Shown here piece after piece: positions 8,137 through 16,774 of a stretch of DNA of 64,000 bases. The stretch's first letter is position 1; each line of letters opens with the position of its first letter. This DNA comes from Marinobacter sp. ATCH36. Its GTDB lineage: Bacteria > Pseudomonadota > Gammaproteobacteria > Pseudomonadales > Oleiphilaceae. The stretch covers positions 1 to 64,000 of the forward strand of contig NZ_JAMJPL010000003.1 in NCBI RefSeq assembly GCF_023555055.1. Reading direction: 5' to 3'. Made by a program: the position numbers and the translations under genes. The notes beneath the pieces are model-generated. The model made no database searches and was not told where the DNA came from. It saw only the letters and a program-made list of their open reading frames with translations.

Positions 8137-8979
8137 ATGAAGTTTACCGGTACCGAGAAATACGTAGCCACTGACGACCTGCAAATGGCGGTAAATGCGG
8201 CCATCACGCTGCAACGGCCGTTACTGATCAAGGGTGAGCCCGGCACCGGTAAAACCCTGCTGGCGGAAGAAATGGCCTCTGCGCTGGGCATGCGCCTGAT
8301 TCCCTGGCACATCAAGTCCACCACCAAGGCGCAGCAGGGTCTATATGAGTACGACGCGGTCTCGCGTCTGCGCGATTCCCAGTTGGGTGACGAAAAGGTC
8401 AAGGACATCGGCAACTACATCGTCAAGGGCAAGCTATGGGAGGCCTTTGAGTCCGAAGAGCGGGTGGTGCTGCTGATCGATGAGATTGACAAGGCCGACA
8501 TCGAATTCCCCAATGACCTGTTGCTGGAACTCGACCGGATGGAATTCTTTGTGTACGAGACGCAACAGCATGTCCGTGCCAACCACCGTCCCATCATTGT
8601 GATCACCAGTAACAACGAGAAGGAGCTGCCGGATGCCTTCCTGCGCCGCTGTTTCTTCCACTACATCAGCTTCCCGGATCACAACACCATGCAGAATATC
8701 GTGGACGTGCACTTTCCGGGCTTGCAGCAGCAGGTGGTAAGGGATGCCCTGGAAGTTTTCTTTGACGTGCGCAAGGTACCCGGGCTGAAGAAAAAGCCTT
8801 CTACCTCGGAACTGATCGACTGGCTGAAACTGCTGATGGCGGATGAGTTGTCTGCCAAAATGTTGCAGGAGAAGGACACCAGTTCTGCCTTGCCACCGCT
8901 TTACGGTGCCCTGGTGAAGAACGAGCAGGATGTCCACCTGTTGCAGAAGCTGGCCTTTATGGCCCGTCGTCGCAGCTGA
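8137..8979 (+). CDS. MoxR-type AAA+ ATPase
   Basis: A 280-residue AAA+ ATPase of the MoxR group. Walker A is GEPGTGKT at 33-40 and Walker B with the DE pair is VVLLIDEID at 110-118; TSNNEKELPDAFLRRC provides sensor 1 and the arginine finger. MoxR proteins act as chaperone-like machines with a VWA-domain partner, usually encoded next door. Here the partner is the next gene, 22 bases downstream. The substrate is not known. Confidence 0.9.
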   Translation: MKFTGTEKYVATDDLQMAVNAAITLQRPLLIKGEPGTGKTLLAEEMASALGMRLIPWHIKSTTKAQQGLYEYDAVSRLRDSQLGDEKVKDIGNYIVKGKLWEAFESEERVVLLIDEIDKADIEFPNDLLLELDRMEFFVYETQQHVRANHRPIIVITSNNEKELPDAFLRRCFFHYISFPDHNTMQNIVDVHFPGLQQQVVRDALEVFFDVRKVPGLKKKPSTSELIDWLKLLMADELSAKMLQEKDTSSALPPLYGALVKNEQDVHLLQKLAFMARRRS

Positions 8980-9001
8980 AATCCGGTAAGAGCAACACTG
9001 T

Positions 9002-10180
9002 ATGTTGATTGATTTTTTTCTCGAAGTGCGGCGTGCCAAGGTGCCCGCCAGCCTGCGTGAATTCCTGGATCTGCTGGAAGCCCTGCAGAATCGGCTCGCG
9101 TTCGCCAATATGGAAGAGTTCTACTATCTGGCGCGGGTTTGTCTGGTCAAGGATGAACGCCATTTCGACAAATTTGACCGGGCGTTCCAGGCCTATTTCG
9201 AAGGTATCGAAAACCTCGACGACCTGATGGAAGCGCTGATTCCCGATGACTGGCTGCGGGCGGAATTTGAGAAGCAGCTGTCCGAGGAAGACAAGGCGAA
9301 GATCGATTCCCTGGGCGGCCTGGAAGAGCTGATTGAAACCTTCAAAAAGCGCATGGAAGAGCAGAAGGAACGGCACCAGGGCGGCAACAAGTGGATCGGT
9401 ACCGGTGGCACCTCTCCGTTTGGCGCGAATGGTTATAACCCTGAAGGTTTCCGGATTGGCCAGAACAAGGGTCGCCATGGCCGTGCCGTTAAGGTGTGGG
9501 AAAAGCGCGAATTCAAGGACCTGGACGACAGCATTACCCTGGGCATCCGCAATATCAAGGTCGCCATGCGCCGCCTGCGGAAATTCGCCCGTCAGGGTGC
9601 CGCGGACCAGCTGGATATGGACGACACCATTCGTTCCACCGCCCGCAATGCCGGTTACCTGGATCTCAAAATGGTTCCGGAGCGGCACAACGCGGTCAAG
9701 GTGCTGATCTTCTTCGATGTGGGCGGCTCCATGGACCCCCACGTGCGGGTGTGCGAAGAGCTGTTTTCCGCCGCCCGGATGGAGTTCAAGCATATGGAGT
9801 ACTTCTACTTCCATAACTTCGTCTACGAGAGTGTGTGGAAGAACAACATTCGCCGAATGAACGAAACCACCAGCACCTGGGACATCCTGCACAAGTACAC
9901 GCCGGACTACAAAGTGATCTTTGTGGGGGATGCCACCATGGCGCCCTATGAAATTTCACACCCTGGCGGTTCCATCGAACACTGGAACGAGGAAGCAGGA
10001 GCGACATGGTTTCAGCGTATTAGCGAGCACTTCCGCAAAGTGGTGTGGATTAATCCGCTTCCGGAGAACTACTGGGGGCAGGGTGGTTCCCTGGGAATGA
10101 CCCGGCAACTGGTGAATGACCACATGTACCCGCTGACCATTGAGGGCCTGGAATCGGCCATGAAGCAGCTGAGCAAATAA
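9002..10180 (+). CDS. VWA domain protein, CoxE-like, partner of MoxR
   Basis: A 392-residue soluble protein with no signal peptide. The N-terminal half is helical and charged; the C-terminal VWA-like domain has the metal-site motif FFDVGGSMD with D239, G241 and S243. The usual second position of the motif is Ser (DxSxS); here it is Gly, as I recall for CoxE-like members paired with MoxR. The ending WINPLPENYWGQGGSLGMT is also family-like. It lies 22 bases after the MoxR gene in the same direction, so the two should form a working pair. Confidence 0.88.
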   Translation: MLIDFFLEVRRAKVPASLREFLDLLEALQNRLAFANMEEFYYLARVCLVKDERHFDKFDRAFQAYFEGIENLDDLMEALIPDDWLRAEFEKQLSEEDKAKIDSLGGLEELIETFKKRMEEQKERHQGGNKWIGTGGTSPFGANGYNPEGFRIGQNKGRHGRAVKVWEKREFKDLDDSITLGIRNIKVAMRRLRKFARQGAADQLDMDDTIRSTARNAGYLDLKMVPERHNAVKVLIFFDVGGSMDPHVRVCEELFSAARMEFKHMEYFYFHNFVYESVWKNNIRRMNETTSTWDILHKYTPDYKVIFVGDATMAPYEISHPGGSIEHWNEEAGATWFQRISEHFRKVVWINPLPENYWGQGGSLGMTRQLVNDHMYPLTIEGLESAMKQLSK

Positions 10181-10210
10181 AAAAAGCCGACGCGGTTGAG
10201 GGCATCGGCT
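10181..10210 (-). terminator. Rho-independent terminator read on the minus strand
   Basis: AGCCGA (10185-10190) pairs with TCGGCT (10205-10210) around a 14-base loop. On the minus strand the hairpin is followed by seven U residues (the A-run at 10178-10184). On the plus strand there is no T-run, so it ends transcripts coming from the right: either the MaoC gene at 10501-10986 or a small RNA between them. Confidence 0.6.
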
Positions 10211-10500
10211 AAGCTCGGCATATCAAACGGGGTGCCTGTTTGAGCTCCCCGCCCTTCACAACGTGCAAGTCCAGGGCCACCTGACTATAAATATTCAAAA
10301 TCAATCAATTAGCACGTTGCTACTGTAACTCACCGTGATCTGACACTCTCTTTTACATTGCCTCTGTCAAAAAAACCGACGCTTTCGATGGTTCAATTGG
10401 CGAGATACCGTTCTTGCCTGCCAGTCGGGCGTAAATTTGGAGTTACAGTGGCTACTAATGCGACATTACTCCTGGCCCTGCTTGTTCCTTAGCCAGGCCC
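10211..10500. other. Structured intergenic region, candidate small RNA
   Basis: About 290 bases without a gene. Two further inverted repeats lie in it: CGGGG/CCCCG (10229-10252) and CAACGTGC (10259-10266) with GCACGTTG (10312-10319). With the terminator at 10181-10210 they make three hairpins in line, ending in a U-tract on the minus strand. A minus-strand TTGACA lies near 10365, but no convincing -10 box follows at the right spacing. This could be a long 3' untranslated region of the MaoC gene or a separate small RNA. Confidence 0.35.
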
Positions 10501-10986
10501 TTACCGCTCGATGGTGATTTTGGGCAACCGGGGCTTGCTGAGTGACATTTTCTGGGTGGGGGCAATCACCTTTGCCTCGCCAGTAACCACCTGCTCATCA
10601 TTCTGGTTACGCACATCGCACGCCAGAGTTACGCGGTTCCTCCGCCCCTTGGTCAGTACTTTGAGGTTTACTGTCAGAGTGTCGTCCAGCTTCACCGCCC
10701 GCCTGAATGTGAGGCTCTGTTCCAGGTAGACAGTGCCCGGGCCAGGCATTACTGTGGCCAGGGCTGCGGAAATCAGCGAGCCGCTCCACATGCCGTGGGC
10801 TATGCGTTCATGGAACGAGGAGTCTGCGGCAAAGGCGGAATCCAGATGCAACGGATTTACGTCGCCGGACACGGCGGCAAATAGCACCAGTTCGTCTTCC
10901 GTCAGTGTCTTCACATAGGTTGCCGAGTCGCCTTCCTGAAGTTCGTCGTAGGTAATGTTTTCAAGCGTCTCAAACGTCTCGCTCAT
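10501..10986 (-). CDS. MaoC-like (R)-specific enoyl-CoA hydratase
   Basis: A 161-residue hot-dog fold hydratase. The motif SGDVNPLHLD followed by FHERIAHGMW carries the Asp and His used to add water to trans-2-enoyl-CoA, giving (R)-3-hydroxyacyl-CoA, as in PhaJ-type enzymes. GGAG at good distance upstream supports the start. Its place beside the divergent acyl-CoA synthetase gene fits a role linking beta-oxidation to polyhydroxyalkanoate or lipid synthesis, but the substrate chain length cannot be read from the sequence. Confidence 0.9.
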   Translation of the reverse strand: MSETFETLENITYDELQEGDSATYVKTLTEDELVLFAAVSGDVNPLHLDSAFAADSSFHERIAHGMWSGSLISAALATVMPGPGTVYLEQSLTFRRAVKLDDTLTVNLKVLTKGRRNRVTLACDVRNQNDEQVVTGEAKVIAPTQKMSLSKPRLPKITIER

Positions 10987-11194
10987 ATGGGCTCCGCGGT
11001 TATCCCGATGGGTATAATGCCAAATTGGGTAGTTGTTTATAGAAGCTACAGTTCTGCCCCGAAAACTACCTCATCGTTCACAAAACTGCTATTCTCTCCC
11101 GACTTTTCGAGGCTGATACTTTTGTCTGGTTGATTTTTTGATCAAACCGATATCGGTAAACATTACAAGCACAAGTGCCCAACAGGAGATGGTG

Positions 11195-12871
11195 ATGGAT
11201 TTTGAGCAGTTCTATCAGGACAAATACCCCGCCGGTGTACCCCACACAGTTGACCTTGAAAAATACTCCAGCATGGTGGATGTATTTGATCAGGCGGTAA
11301 AGAAGTACGCTGACCGACCTGCCTTCAGCGCTGTTGGCGCAACGCTCACCTATCGTGACCTGGATACCCAGAGCCGCAATTTTGCCGCGTGGCTGCAGAA
11401 CAAGACCGACCTCAAACCGGGCGATCGCATTGCTGTTCAGATGCCCAACGTTTCCCAGTATCCCGTTGTTGTCTTTGGTGCCATGCGCGCGGGTCTGATT
11501 GTGGTGAATACCAACCCGTTGTATACCACCCGCGAGATGGAGCACCAGTTTAACGATTCCGGCGCCAAGGCCATAGTCGTATTGGCTAACATGGCCAACA
11601 ACGTTGAGAAAGTGCTTCCCCATACCGGCATCGAGCACGTTATTGTCACCGAAATTGCCGATATGCATTCCCCGCTGAAGCGCACACTGATGAACGCGGC
11701 GGTAAAACACCTGAAGAAAATGGTGCCGGCCTATAATCTGCCACAGGCCCATAAATTGCCAGCGGTTCTCAGCGCCGGCAGCAAGGAAAAGTTCACACCG
11801 GTAGAATGCAAGAAGGACGACATTGCTGTATTGCAGTACACCGGCGGCACTACCGGTGTAGCCAAGGGTGCCATGCTGACTCACGGTAACCTGGTTGCGA
11901 ACCTGCTGCAGGTTCGCCCGATGATGGAGGACACGGTGGAAGAGGGCAAGGAAGTGGTAATCGCACCGCTGCCTCTCTACCACATTTACTCGTTCACGCT
12001 GAACTGCGGCATCATGCTGGAAGCCGGTGCGCACAATGTGCTGATTCCGAACCCCAGAGATATTCCGGGCTTCGTCAAGGAACTCAAGAATCACAGGTTC
12101 ACCGCGTTCCTTGGTCTCAACACGCTGTTCGTGGCGCTGTGCAATAATGAAGAATTCCAGGGTCTGGACTTCAGTGGCCTGAAGCTGACCTCCTCCGGCG
12201 GCATGGCGCTGACCAGCGACACCGCAAAGATGTGGCAGCGTGTCACCGGTTGTGAAATCGCTGAAGGCTATGGCATGACTGAAACATCGCCGGTTGTTAC
12301 CTTCAACCCCAATAGCGCCATTCAACTGGGCACCATCGGCCTGCCGATTCCGGGTACCGAAGTCAAAACCATCGACGACGACGGCAAGGAAACGCCCATC
12401 GGCGTGCCGGGTGAATTGTGCGTGAAAGGTCCGCAGGTAATGCGTGGCTACTGGCAGCGTCCGGAAGACACACAGAAGTCGTTTACCGAGGACGGGTTCC
12501 TGCAAACCGGTGACATCGCGCTGATCCAGGAAGATGGGTATATCCGAATCGTGGACCGCAAGAAGGATATGATCATCGTGTCTGGCTTTAACGTGTTCCC
12601 GAACGAAATCGAGGATGTGGTGAGTGGCCATCCCAAAGTGGTTGAGTGTGCCGCAGTCGGCGTGGCCGATGCCAAGAGTGGCGAGGCGGTAAAGGTTTAC
12701 CTGGTGCCCACTGCGGAAGGGGTGACAGAGAACGAACTGAAAGAGTTCTGTCGTGAGCGCCTGACTGCGTATAAGGTACCCAAGTCGTTCGAATTCCGCG
12801 ACGACCTTCCGAAGACCAACGTTGGCAAGATTCTGCGCCGTGAACTTCGGGATGAAGCCAGCAACAAGTAA
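11195..12871 (+). CDS. fadD: Long-chain fatty acid-CoA ligase
   Basis: ANL-superfamily enzyme that activates fatty acids to acyl-CoA using ATP, 558 residues. The ATP-binding loop is LQYTGGTTGVAKGAML, the A5 motif is EGYGMTETSP, and the C-terminal hinge region has GYIRIVDRKKDMII and the catalytic-lysine context PKTNVGKILRREL. The ATG at 11195 is chosen because CAGGAG lies 6 bases upstream and MDFEQFYQDKYPAGV matches the family N-terminus; in-frame codons at 11138 and 11189 are less likely. It stands divergent to the MaoC gene and 8 bases before hrpA. Confidence 0.95.
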   Translation: MDFEQFYQDKYPAGVPHTVDLEKYSSMVDVFDQAVKKYADRPAFSAVGATLTYRDLDTQSRNFAAWLQNKTDLKPGDRIAVQMPNVSQYPVVVFGAMRAGLIVVNTNPLYTTREMEHQFNDSGAKAIVVLANMANNVEKVLPHTGIEHVIVTEIADMHSPLKRTLMNAAVKHLKKMVPAYNLPQAHKLPAVLSAGSKEKFTPVECKKDDIAVLQYTGGTTGVAKGAMLTHGNLVANLLQVRPMMEDTVEEGKEVVIAPLPLYHIYSFTLNCGIMLEAGAHNVLIPNPRDIPGFVKELKNHRFTAFLGLNTLFVALCNNEEFQGLDFSGLKLTSSGGMALTSDTAKMWQRVTGCEIAEGYGMTETSPVVTFNPNSAIQLGTIGLPIPGTEVKTIDDDGKETPIGVPGELCVKGPQVMRGYWQRPEDTQKSFTEDGFLQTGDIALIQEDGYIRIVDRKKDMIIVSGFNVFPNEIEDVVSGHPKVVECAAVGVADAKSGEAVKVYLVPTAEGVTENELKEFCRERLTAYKVPKSFEFRDDLPKTNVGKILRRELRDEASNK

Positions 12872-12879
12872 AGGGCCCG

Positions 12880-15800
12880 ATGACGCAAGCTCCACCAGAA
12901 AAGCCTGAAAATAAGCACGACCGCAAGGCGGCCCTCAGGGCCGCCATGCATAAACCTGCCACGTTTCCTTCATCGCTGCCCGTCTCTGAACGGGTCGATG
13001 ATATTAGCGAGGCCATCGAACAGAATCAGGTGGTGATTATTGCCGGCGAGACAGGTTCCGGTAAAACCACCCAGATTCCCAAGATCTGTATGAACATTGG
13101 CCGTGGTATCCGCGGCCTGATTGGCCATACCCAACCACGGCGGATTGCCGCCCGTACCGTGGCCGGGCGCATTGCCGAGGAACTGGGAGAGCAAACCGGT
13201 GGCCAGGTGGGGTATCAGGTGCGTTTTACCGACACCACCACTGACCAGTCCCGCCTGAAAGTGATGACCGATGGCATCCTGCTGTCGGAAATCCAGCACG
13301 ACCGATTCCTCCACCGTTATGACACCCTGATTATCGATGAGGCCCACGAACGCAGCCTCAACATCGATTTTCTGATGGGTTACCTGCGCCGGCTCCTGCC
13401 CAAGCGCCCGGACCTGAAGGTAATCATTACCTCAGCGACCATTGAGGTGGATCGGTTCAGTCGGTTCTTCAACGACGCACCGGTGATTGAAGTCAGCGGG
13501 CGTACCTTTCCGGTGGATATCCGCTACCGCCCGCTGACCGGTGATGAAGACGACCGTGATCAGGGCTGGACCGATGGTGTGCTGCGGGCCATGGAGGAAA
13601 TCGAACAGCACGAACGGGCGGAGAAACAACCGCCGGGCGATGTGCTGGTGTTCCTGCCCGGTGAGCGGGAGATACGGGCCCTGAGCAAGGTTCTGCGCCA
13701 TGCGGAGCTGCGCCATACCGAGGTTCTGCCGCTCTATTCCCGCCTCAGCAACCAGGAGCAGAACCGGATATTCCAGAGCCATCGGGGCCGTCGCATGGTG
13801 CTATCCACCAATGTCGCGGAAACCTCCCTGACGGTGCCTGGTATACGCTACGTGATCGACACAGGCGTAGCGCGGATCAGCCGCTATAGCGTGCGCTCCA
13901 AGATCCAGCGCCTGCCGATCGAGCCGGTGTCCCAGGCCAGCGCCAACCAGCGCGCGGGACGATGTGGCCGGGTGGCGCCGGGGATCTGTTTCCGGCTCTA
14001 TGATGAAACCGACTTTATCAACCGACCGGAGTTCACAGACCCGGAGATCCTTCGCACCAACCTGGCATCTGTTATTTTACAGATGACCACCTCCGGGCTC
14101 GGGGATATCCGGAATTTCCCGTTTCTGGAGCCGCCGGACCGCAGGCTGATTAACGACGGCTACAAACTGCTCGAAGAATTGGGTGCCGTAGATGACAAGC
14201 GACGGGTGACCGGCCTTGGTCGCACCATGGCGCGATTACCCCTGGACCCGCGGCTGGCGCGCATGCTGGTTACGTCCTCGGAACAGGGCAGCCTGGCGGA
14301 AACGCTCGTTATCATCGCCGGCCTCAGTGTTCAGGACCCAAGGGAGCGGCCGCAAGACAAACAGCAGGCTGCCGACCAGGCCCACGCTCCGTTTACCGAC
14401 AAGGAGTCCGACTTCCTGACGTTCCTGAACATCTGGAACTTCTACGAGGAGCAACGCCAGGAACTGTCTCAGAACCAGCTCAAAAAGGTGTGCCAGAAAA
14501 GCTTCCTGTCATGGATGCGCATGCGGGAATGGCGGGATATCCATCGTCAGCTCACGCTCATCTGCCGCGAGCAGAAGCTCAGGCTCAACAAGGAAAAGGC
14601 CAGTTACGAATCGCTCCACAAGGCGATACTGGCCGGCCTGCTGGGGCAGGTGGCTGTCAAACTGGAAAAGAAGGAATACCTTGCCACGCGCAATCGCAAG
14701 GTGATGATCTTCCCCGGCTCCAAGGTGTCGAAGAGCGGCCCCAAATGGATCGTTGCCGCCGAGATTGTTGAAACCAGCCGTGTCTTCGCCCGGGTAGTGG
14801 CGAAGATTGTGCCGGAATGGATTGAACCTCTCGCTGGCCATGTGGTGAAGCATCACTACTTCGAGCCCCATTGGGAGCAGAAACGTGCCCAGGTGATGGG
14901 TTACGAGAAGGTGACGCTGTACGGCCTTGATATTATTGCCAAGCGGCGTATTCCCTACAGCAAGGTAGACCCGGCTGAGTGCCGAACCCTGTTTATCCGC
15001 CACGCGCTGGTGGAAGGGGAGTTCCGATCCAAAGCGCCATTCATCGCCCGCAACCGGGAATTGCTGGATACCGTCGAGAACCTAGAGCGCAAAACCCGGC
15101 GCCGGGATCTGCTGGTGGAGGATGAGGTGCTGGTGGAGTTTTACGATCAGCGCCTGCCGGCCGACATTGTCAGCGGCCGTCACTTCGAACACTGGTGGAA
15201 ACAGCTCAGCGCCGACGAACTCCGCAACATGGAGCTGACAGAGTCTGACATTCTCCAGCGCCCGCTGGATGAGCAGGCGAGCGCTCTGTACCCGGATTAT
15301 CTCGAGTGGGAAGGAGTGCGCTACCCGCTGAGTTACGAGTTCGAACCCACCAGTGAACGGGATGGTGTGACCCTGCAGGCGCCGGTGATGGCCCTGAAAC
15401 AGTTACCGGCCAGGCGGCTGGAATGGTTGGTGCCCGGACTGCTGCGCGAGAAGTGCATCGCCCTGGTCAAGGGGTTACCAAAGGCCTTGAGGCGCAACTT
15501 CGTGCCGGTGCCTGATTTTGTCGAAGCGGCACTGGAAAACCTTCAGCCTTCCAATGAACCCTTGGCGTTGCAGTTGGGTGAGCAGCTCCGGCGGATGACC
15601 GGCGTGCGGATTGATCCGGACGCCTGGCCAGAAGCGGAGTTGCCGAAGCATCTGAGAATGAACCTGCGGGTAGTGGATGATGCTGGCAAACCCATCGCCG
15701 AGGGTCGGGAAACGGAGAAGCTTCAGAGTGAGCTCGAAGGCCGTGCGGAAGCGGCGTTATCGTTTGCTACCGAAAAACAGCCGGCAGGGGAGCCAGCCAC

Positions 15801-16656
15801 GACATCGACCGGATGGGATTTCGGCGAACTGGCGCAATCCATCAGAACTGAAAAAGGCGGCATGGAGGTCACCGTGTATCCGGCCCTGGAAGACCAGGGA
15901 GACTCGGTGCTTCAAACCCGTTTCCTGGACCGGCTGACGGCAGACAATGCCACCCGCAAGGCCGTAGCGCGGCTTATCCTTATCCGTCTGGGCAGCAGGC
16001 TGGACGATATCGACCGTAAATTGCCCCACTTCAAAGCGTCCGCGCTGATGTTTGCTCCTGTTGGCAAGGCTCGTGTTTTGCTGGACGACCTGTTGCTGGC
16101 AACTGCCATGCAGCATTTTGTTCCCGATCAGGTGCCTCGCGACAGTGCAGCCTTTGAACAGGCGTTCGAGGCCGGTCGGGCTGAGTTTATTCCGGCCCTG
16201 GAGGAGGCAGACGCACGCCTGCACCAGGCCATGACCGGTTATCATGGCGTGATGAAGCAACTGAAGGGCAAGATCAGCCTGGCGCTTGCCAACAGTATGG
16301 CGGACCTGAAGTTCCAGCTTCAAAACCTTGTTTACCCGGGATTTCTGGTATCAACGCCACCCGAGTGGCTGGCCCATTTCGGGCGTTATTTCGAGGCCGC
16401 CAGTGTCCGCTATGAAAAAATGCCCAGGGAACTTGGCCGGGAGCGAGAGTTCCTGCACACCATGGAACCGCTGTGGTCCCGCTATGCCAACAAACGGGAT
16501 GAGCAGCAGCGCCAGGGGGTAAGGGATCCCGAGCTGGTGTTGTACCGCTGGATGCTGGAAGAGTTCCGGGTGTCTTTCTTTGCGCAGCAACTGGGTACGG
16601 CGATGCCGGTATCGGTCAAGCGTCTGGACAGGCAGTGGGACAAAACCCGGGTCTAA
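12880..16656 (+). CDS. hrpA: ATP-dependent RNA helicase HrpA
   Basis: DEAH-box RNA helicase, 1258 residues, a normal length for HrpA. Visible motifs are Walker A GETGSGKTTQIPK, motif Ia HTQPRRIAARTVA, DEAHERS, SAT and QRAGRCGRV, followed by the ratchet and OB-fold regions and the long C-terminal HrpA-specific domain (DUF3418). HrpA is known to act on mRNA and stalled ribosomes in E. coli. It starts 8 bases after the fadD stop and is probably co-transcribed with it. Confidence 0.96.
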   Translation: MTQAPPEKPENKHDRKAALRAAMHKPATFPSSLPVSERVDDISEAIEQNQVVIIAGETGSGKTTQIPKICMNIGRGIRGLIGHTQPRRIAARTVAGRIAEELGEQTGGQVGYQVRFTDTTTDQSRLKVMTDGILLSEIQHDRFLHRYDTLIIDEAHERSLNIDFLMGYLRRLLPKRPDLKVIITSATIEVDRFSRFFNDAPVIEVSGRTFPVDIRYRPLTGDEDDRDQGWTDGVLRAMEEIEQHERAEKQPPGDVLVFLPGEREIRALSKVLRHAELRHTEVLPLYSRLSNQEQNRIFQSHRGRRMVLSTNVAETSLTVPGIRYVIDTGVARISRYSVRSKIQRLPIEPVSQASANQRAGRCGRVAPGICFRLYDETDFINRPEFTDPEILRTNLASVILQMTTSGLGDIRNFPFLEPPDRRLINDGYKLLEELGAVDDKRRVTGLGRTMARLPLDPRLARMLVTSSEQGSLAETLVIIAGLSVQDPRERPQDKQQAADQAHAPFTDKESDFLTFLNIWNFYEEQRQELSQNQLKKVCQKSFLSWMRMREWRDIHRQLTLICREQKLRLNKEKASYESLHKAILAGLLGQVAVKLEKKEYLATRNRKVMIFPGSKVSKSGPKWIVAAEIVETSRVFARVVAKIVPEWIEPLAGHVVKHHYFEPHWEQKRAQVMGYEKVTLYGLDIIAKRRIPYSKVDPAECRTLFIRHALVEGEFRSKAPFIARNRELLDTVENLERKTRRRDLLVEDEVLVEFYDQRLPADIVSGRHFEHWWKQLSADELRNMELTESDILQRPLDEQASALYPDYLEWEGVRYPLSYEFEPTSERDGVTLQAPVMALKQLPARRLEWLVPGLLREKCIALVKGLPKALRRNFVPVPDFVEAALENLQPSNEPLALQLGEQLRRMTGVRIDPDAWPEAELPKHLRMNLRVVDDAGKPIAEGRETEKLQSELEGRAEAALSFATEKQPAGEPATTSTGWDFGELAQSIRTEKGGMEVTVYPALEDQGDSVLQTRFLDRLTADNATRKAVARLILIRLGSRLDDIDRKLPHFKASALMFAPVGKARVLLDDLLLATAMQHFVPDQVPRDSAAFEQAFEAGRAEFIPALEEADARLHQAMTGYHGVMKQLKGKISLALANSMADLKFQLQNLVYPGFLVSTPPEWLAHFGRYFEAASVRYEKMPRELGREREFLHTMEPLWSRYANKRDEQQRQGVRDPELVLYRWMLEEFRVSFFAQQLGTAMPVSVKRLDRQWDKTRV

Positions 16657-16727
16657 GACGATGGTAGCCGCGGGCAAAACGTTCAGACTGTGTTAGTATT
16701 TGGGCAATATTGGTGCATTCATACCTA

Positions 16728-16760
16728 TGTCGGATTACGCCTTCGGCCAATCCGACCTAC
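16728..16760 (+). repeat. REP palindrome, copy 1, in the leader of the KAS III gene
   Basis: An imperfect palindrome TGTCGGATTA...CAATCCGACCTAC of 33 bases, with GTCGGATT pairing with AATCCGAC. Four more copies occur in the window (44995, 47286, 47339, 49781), all between genes. In this orientation the CCTAC tail lies on the downstream side. It lies 15 bases before the proposed GTG start of the next gene. Confidence 0.85.
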
Positions 16761-16774
16761 TACGTGGGGTTAGC

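Noticed and set aside
11078-12895. A 605-residue open frame antisense to fadD
   Set aside because: It is the complementary shadow of a strongly conserved fadD, rich in His/Gln/Arg as such shadows are, with no ribosome binding site or domain.
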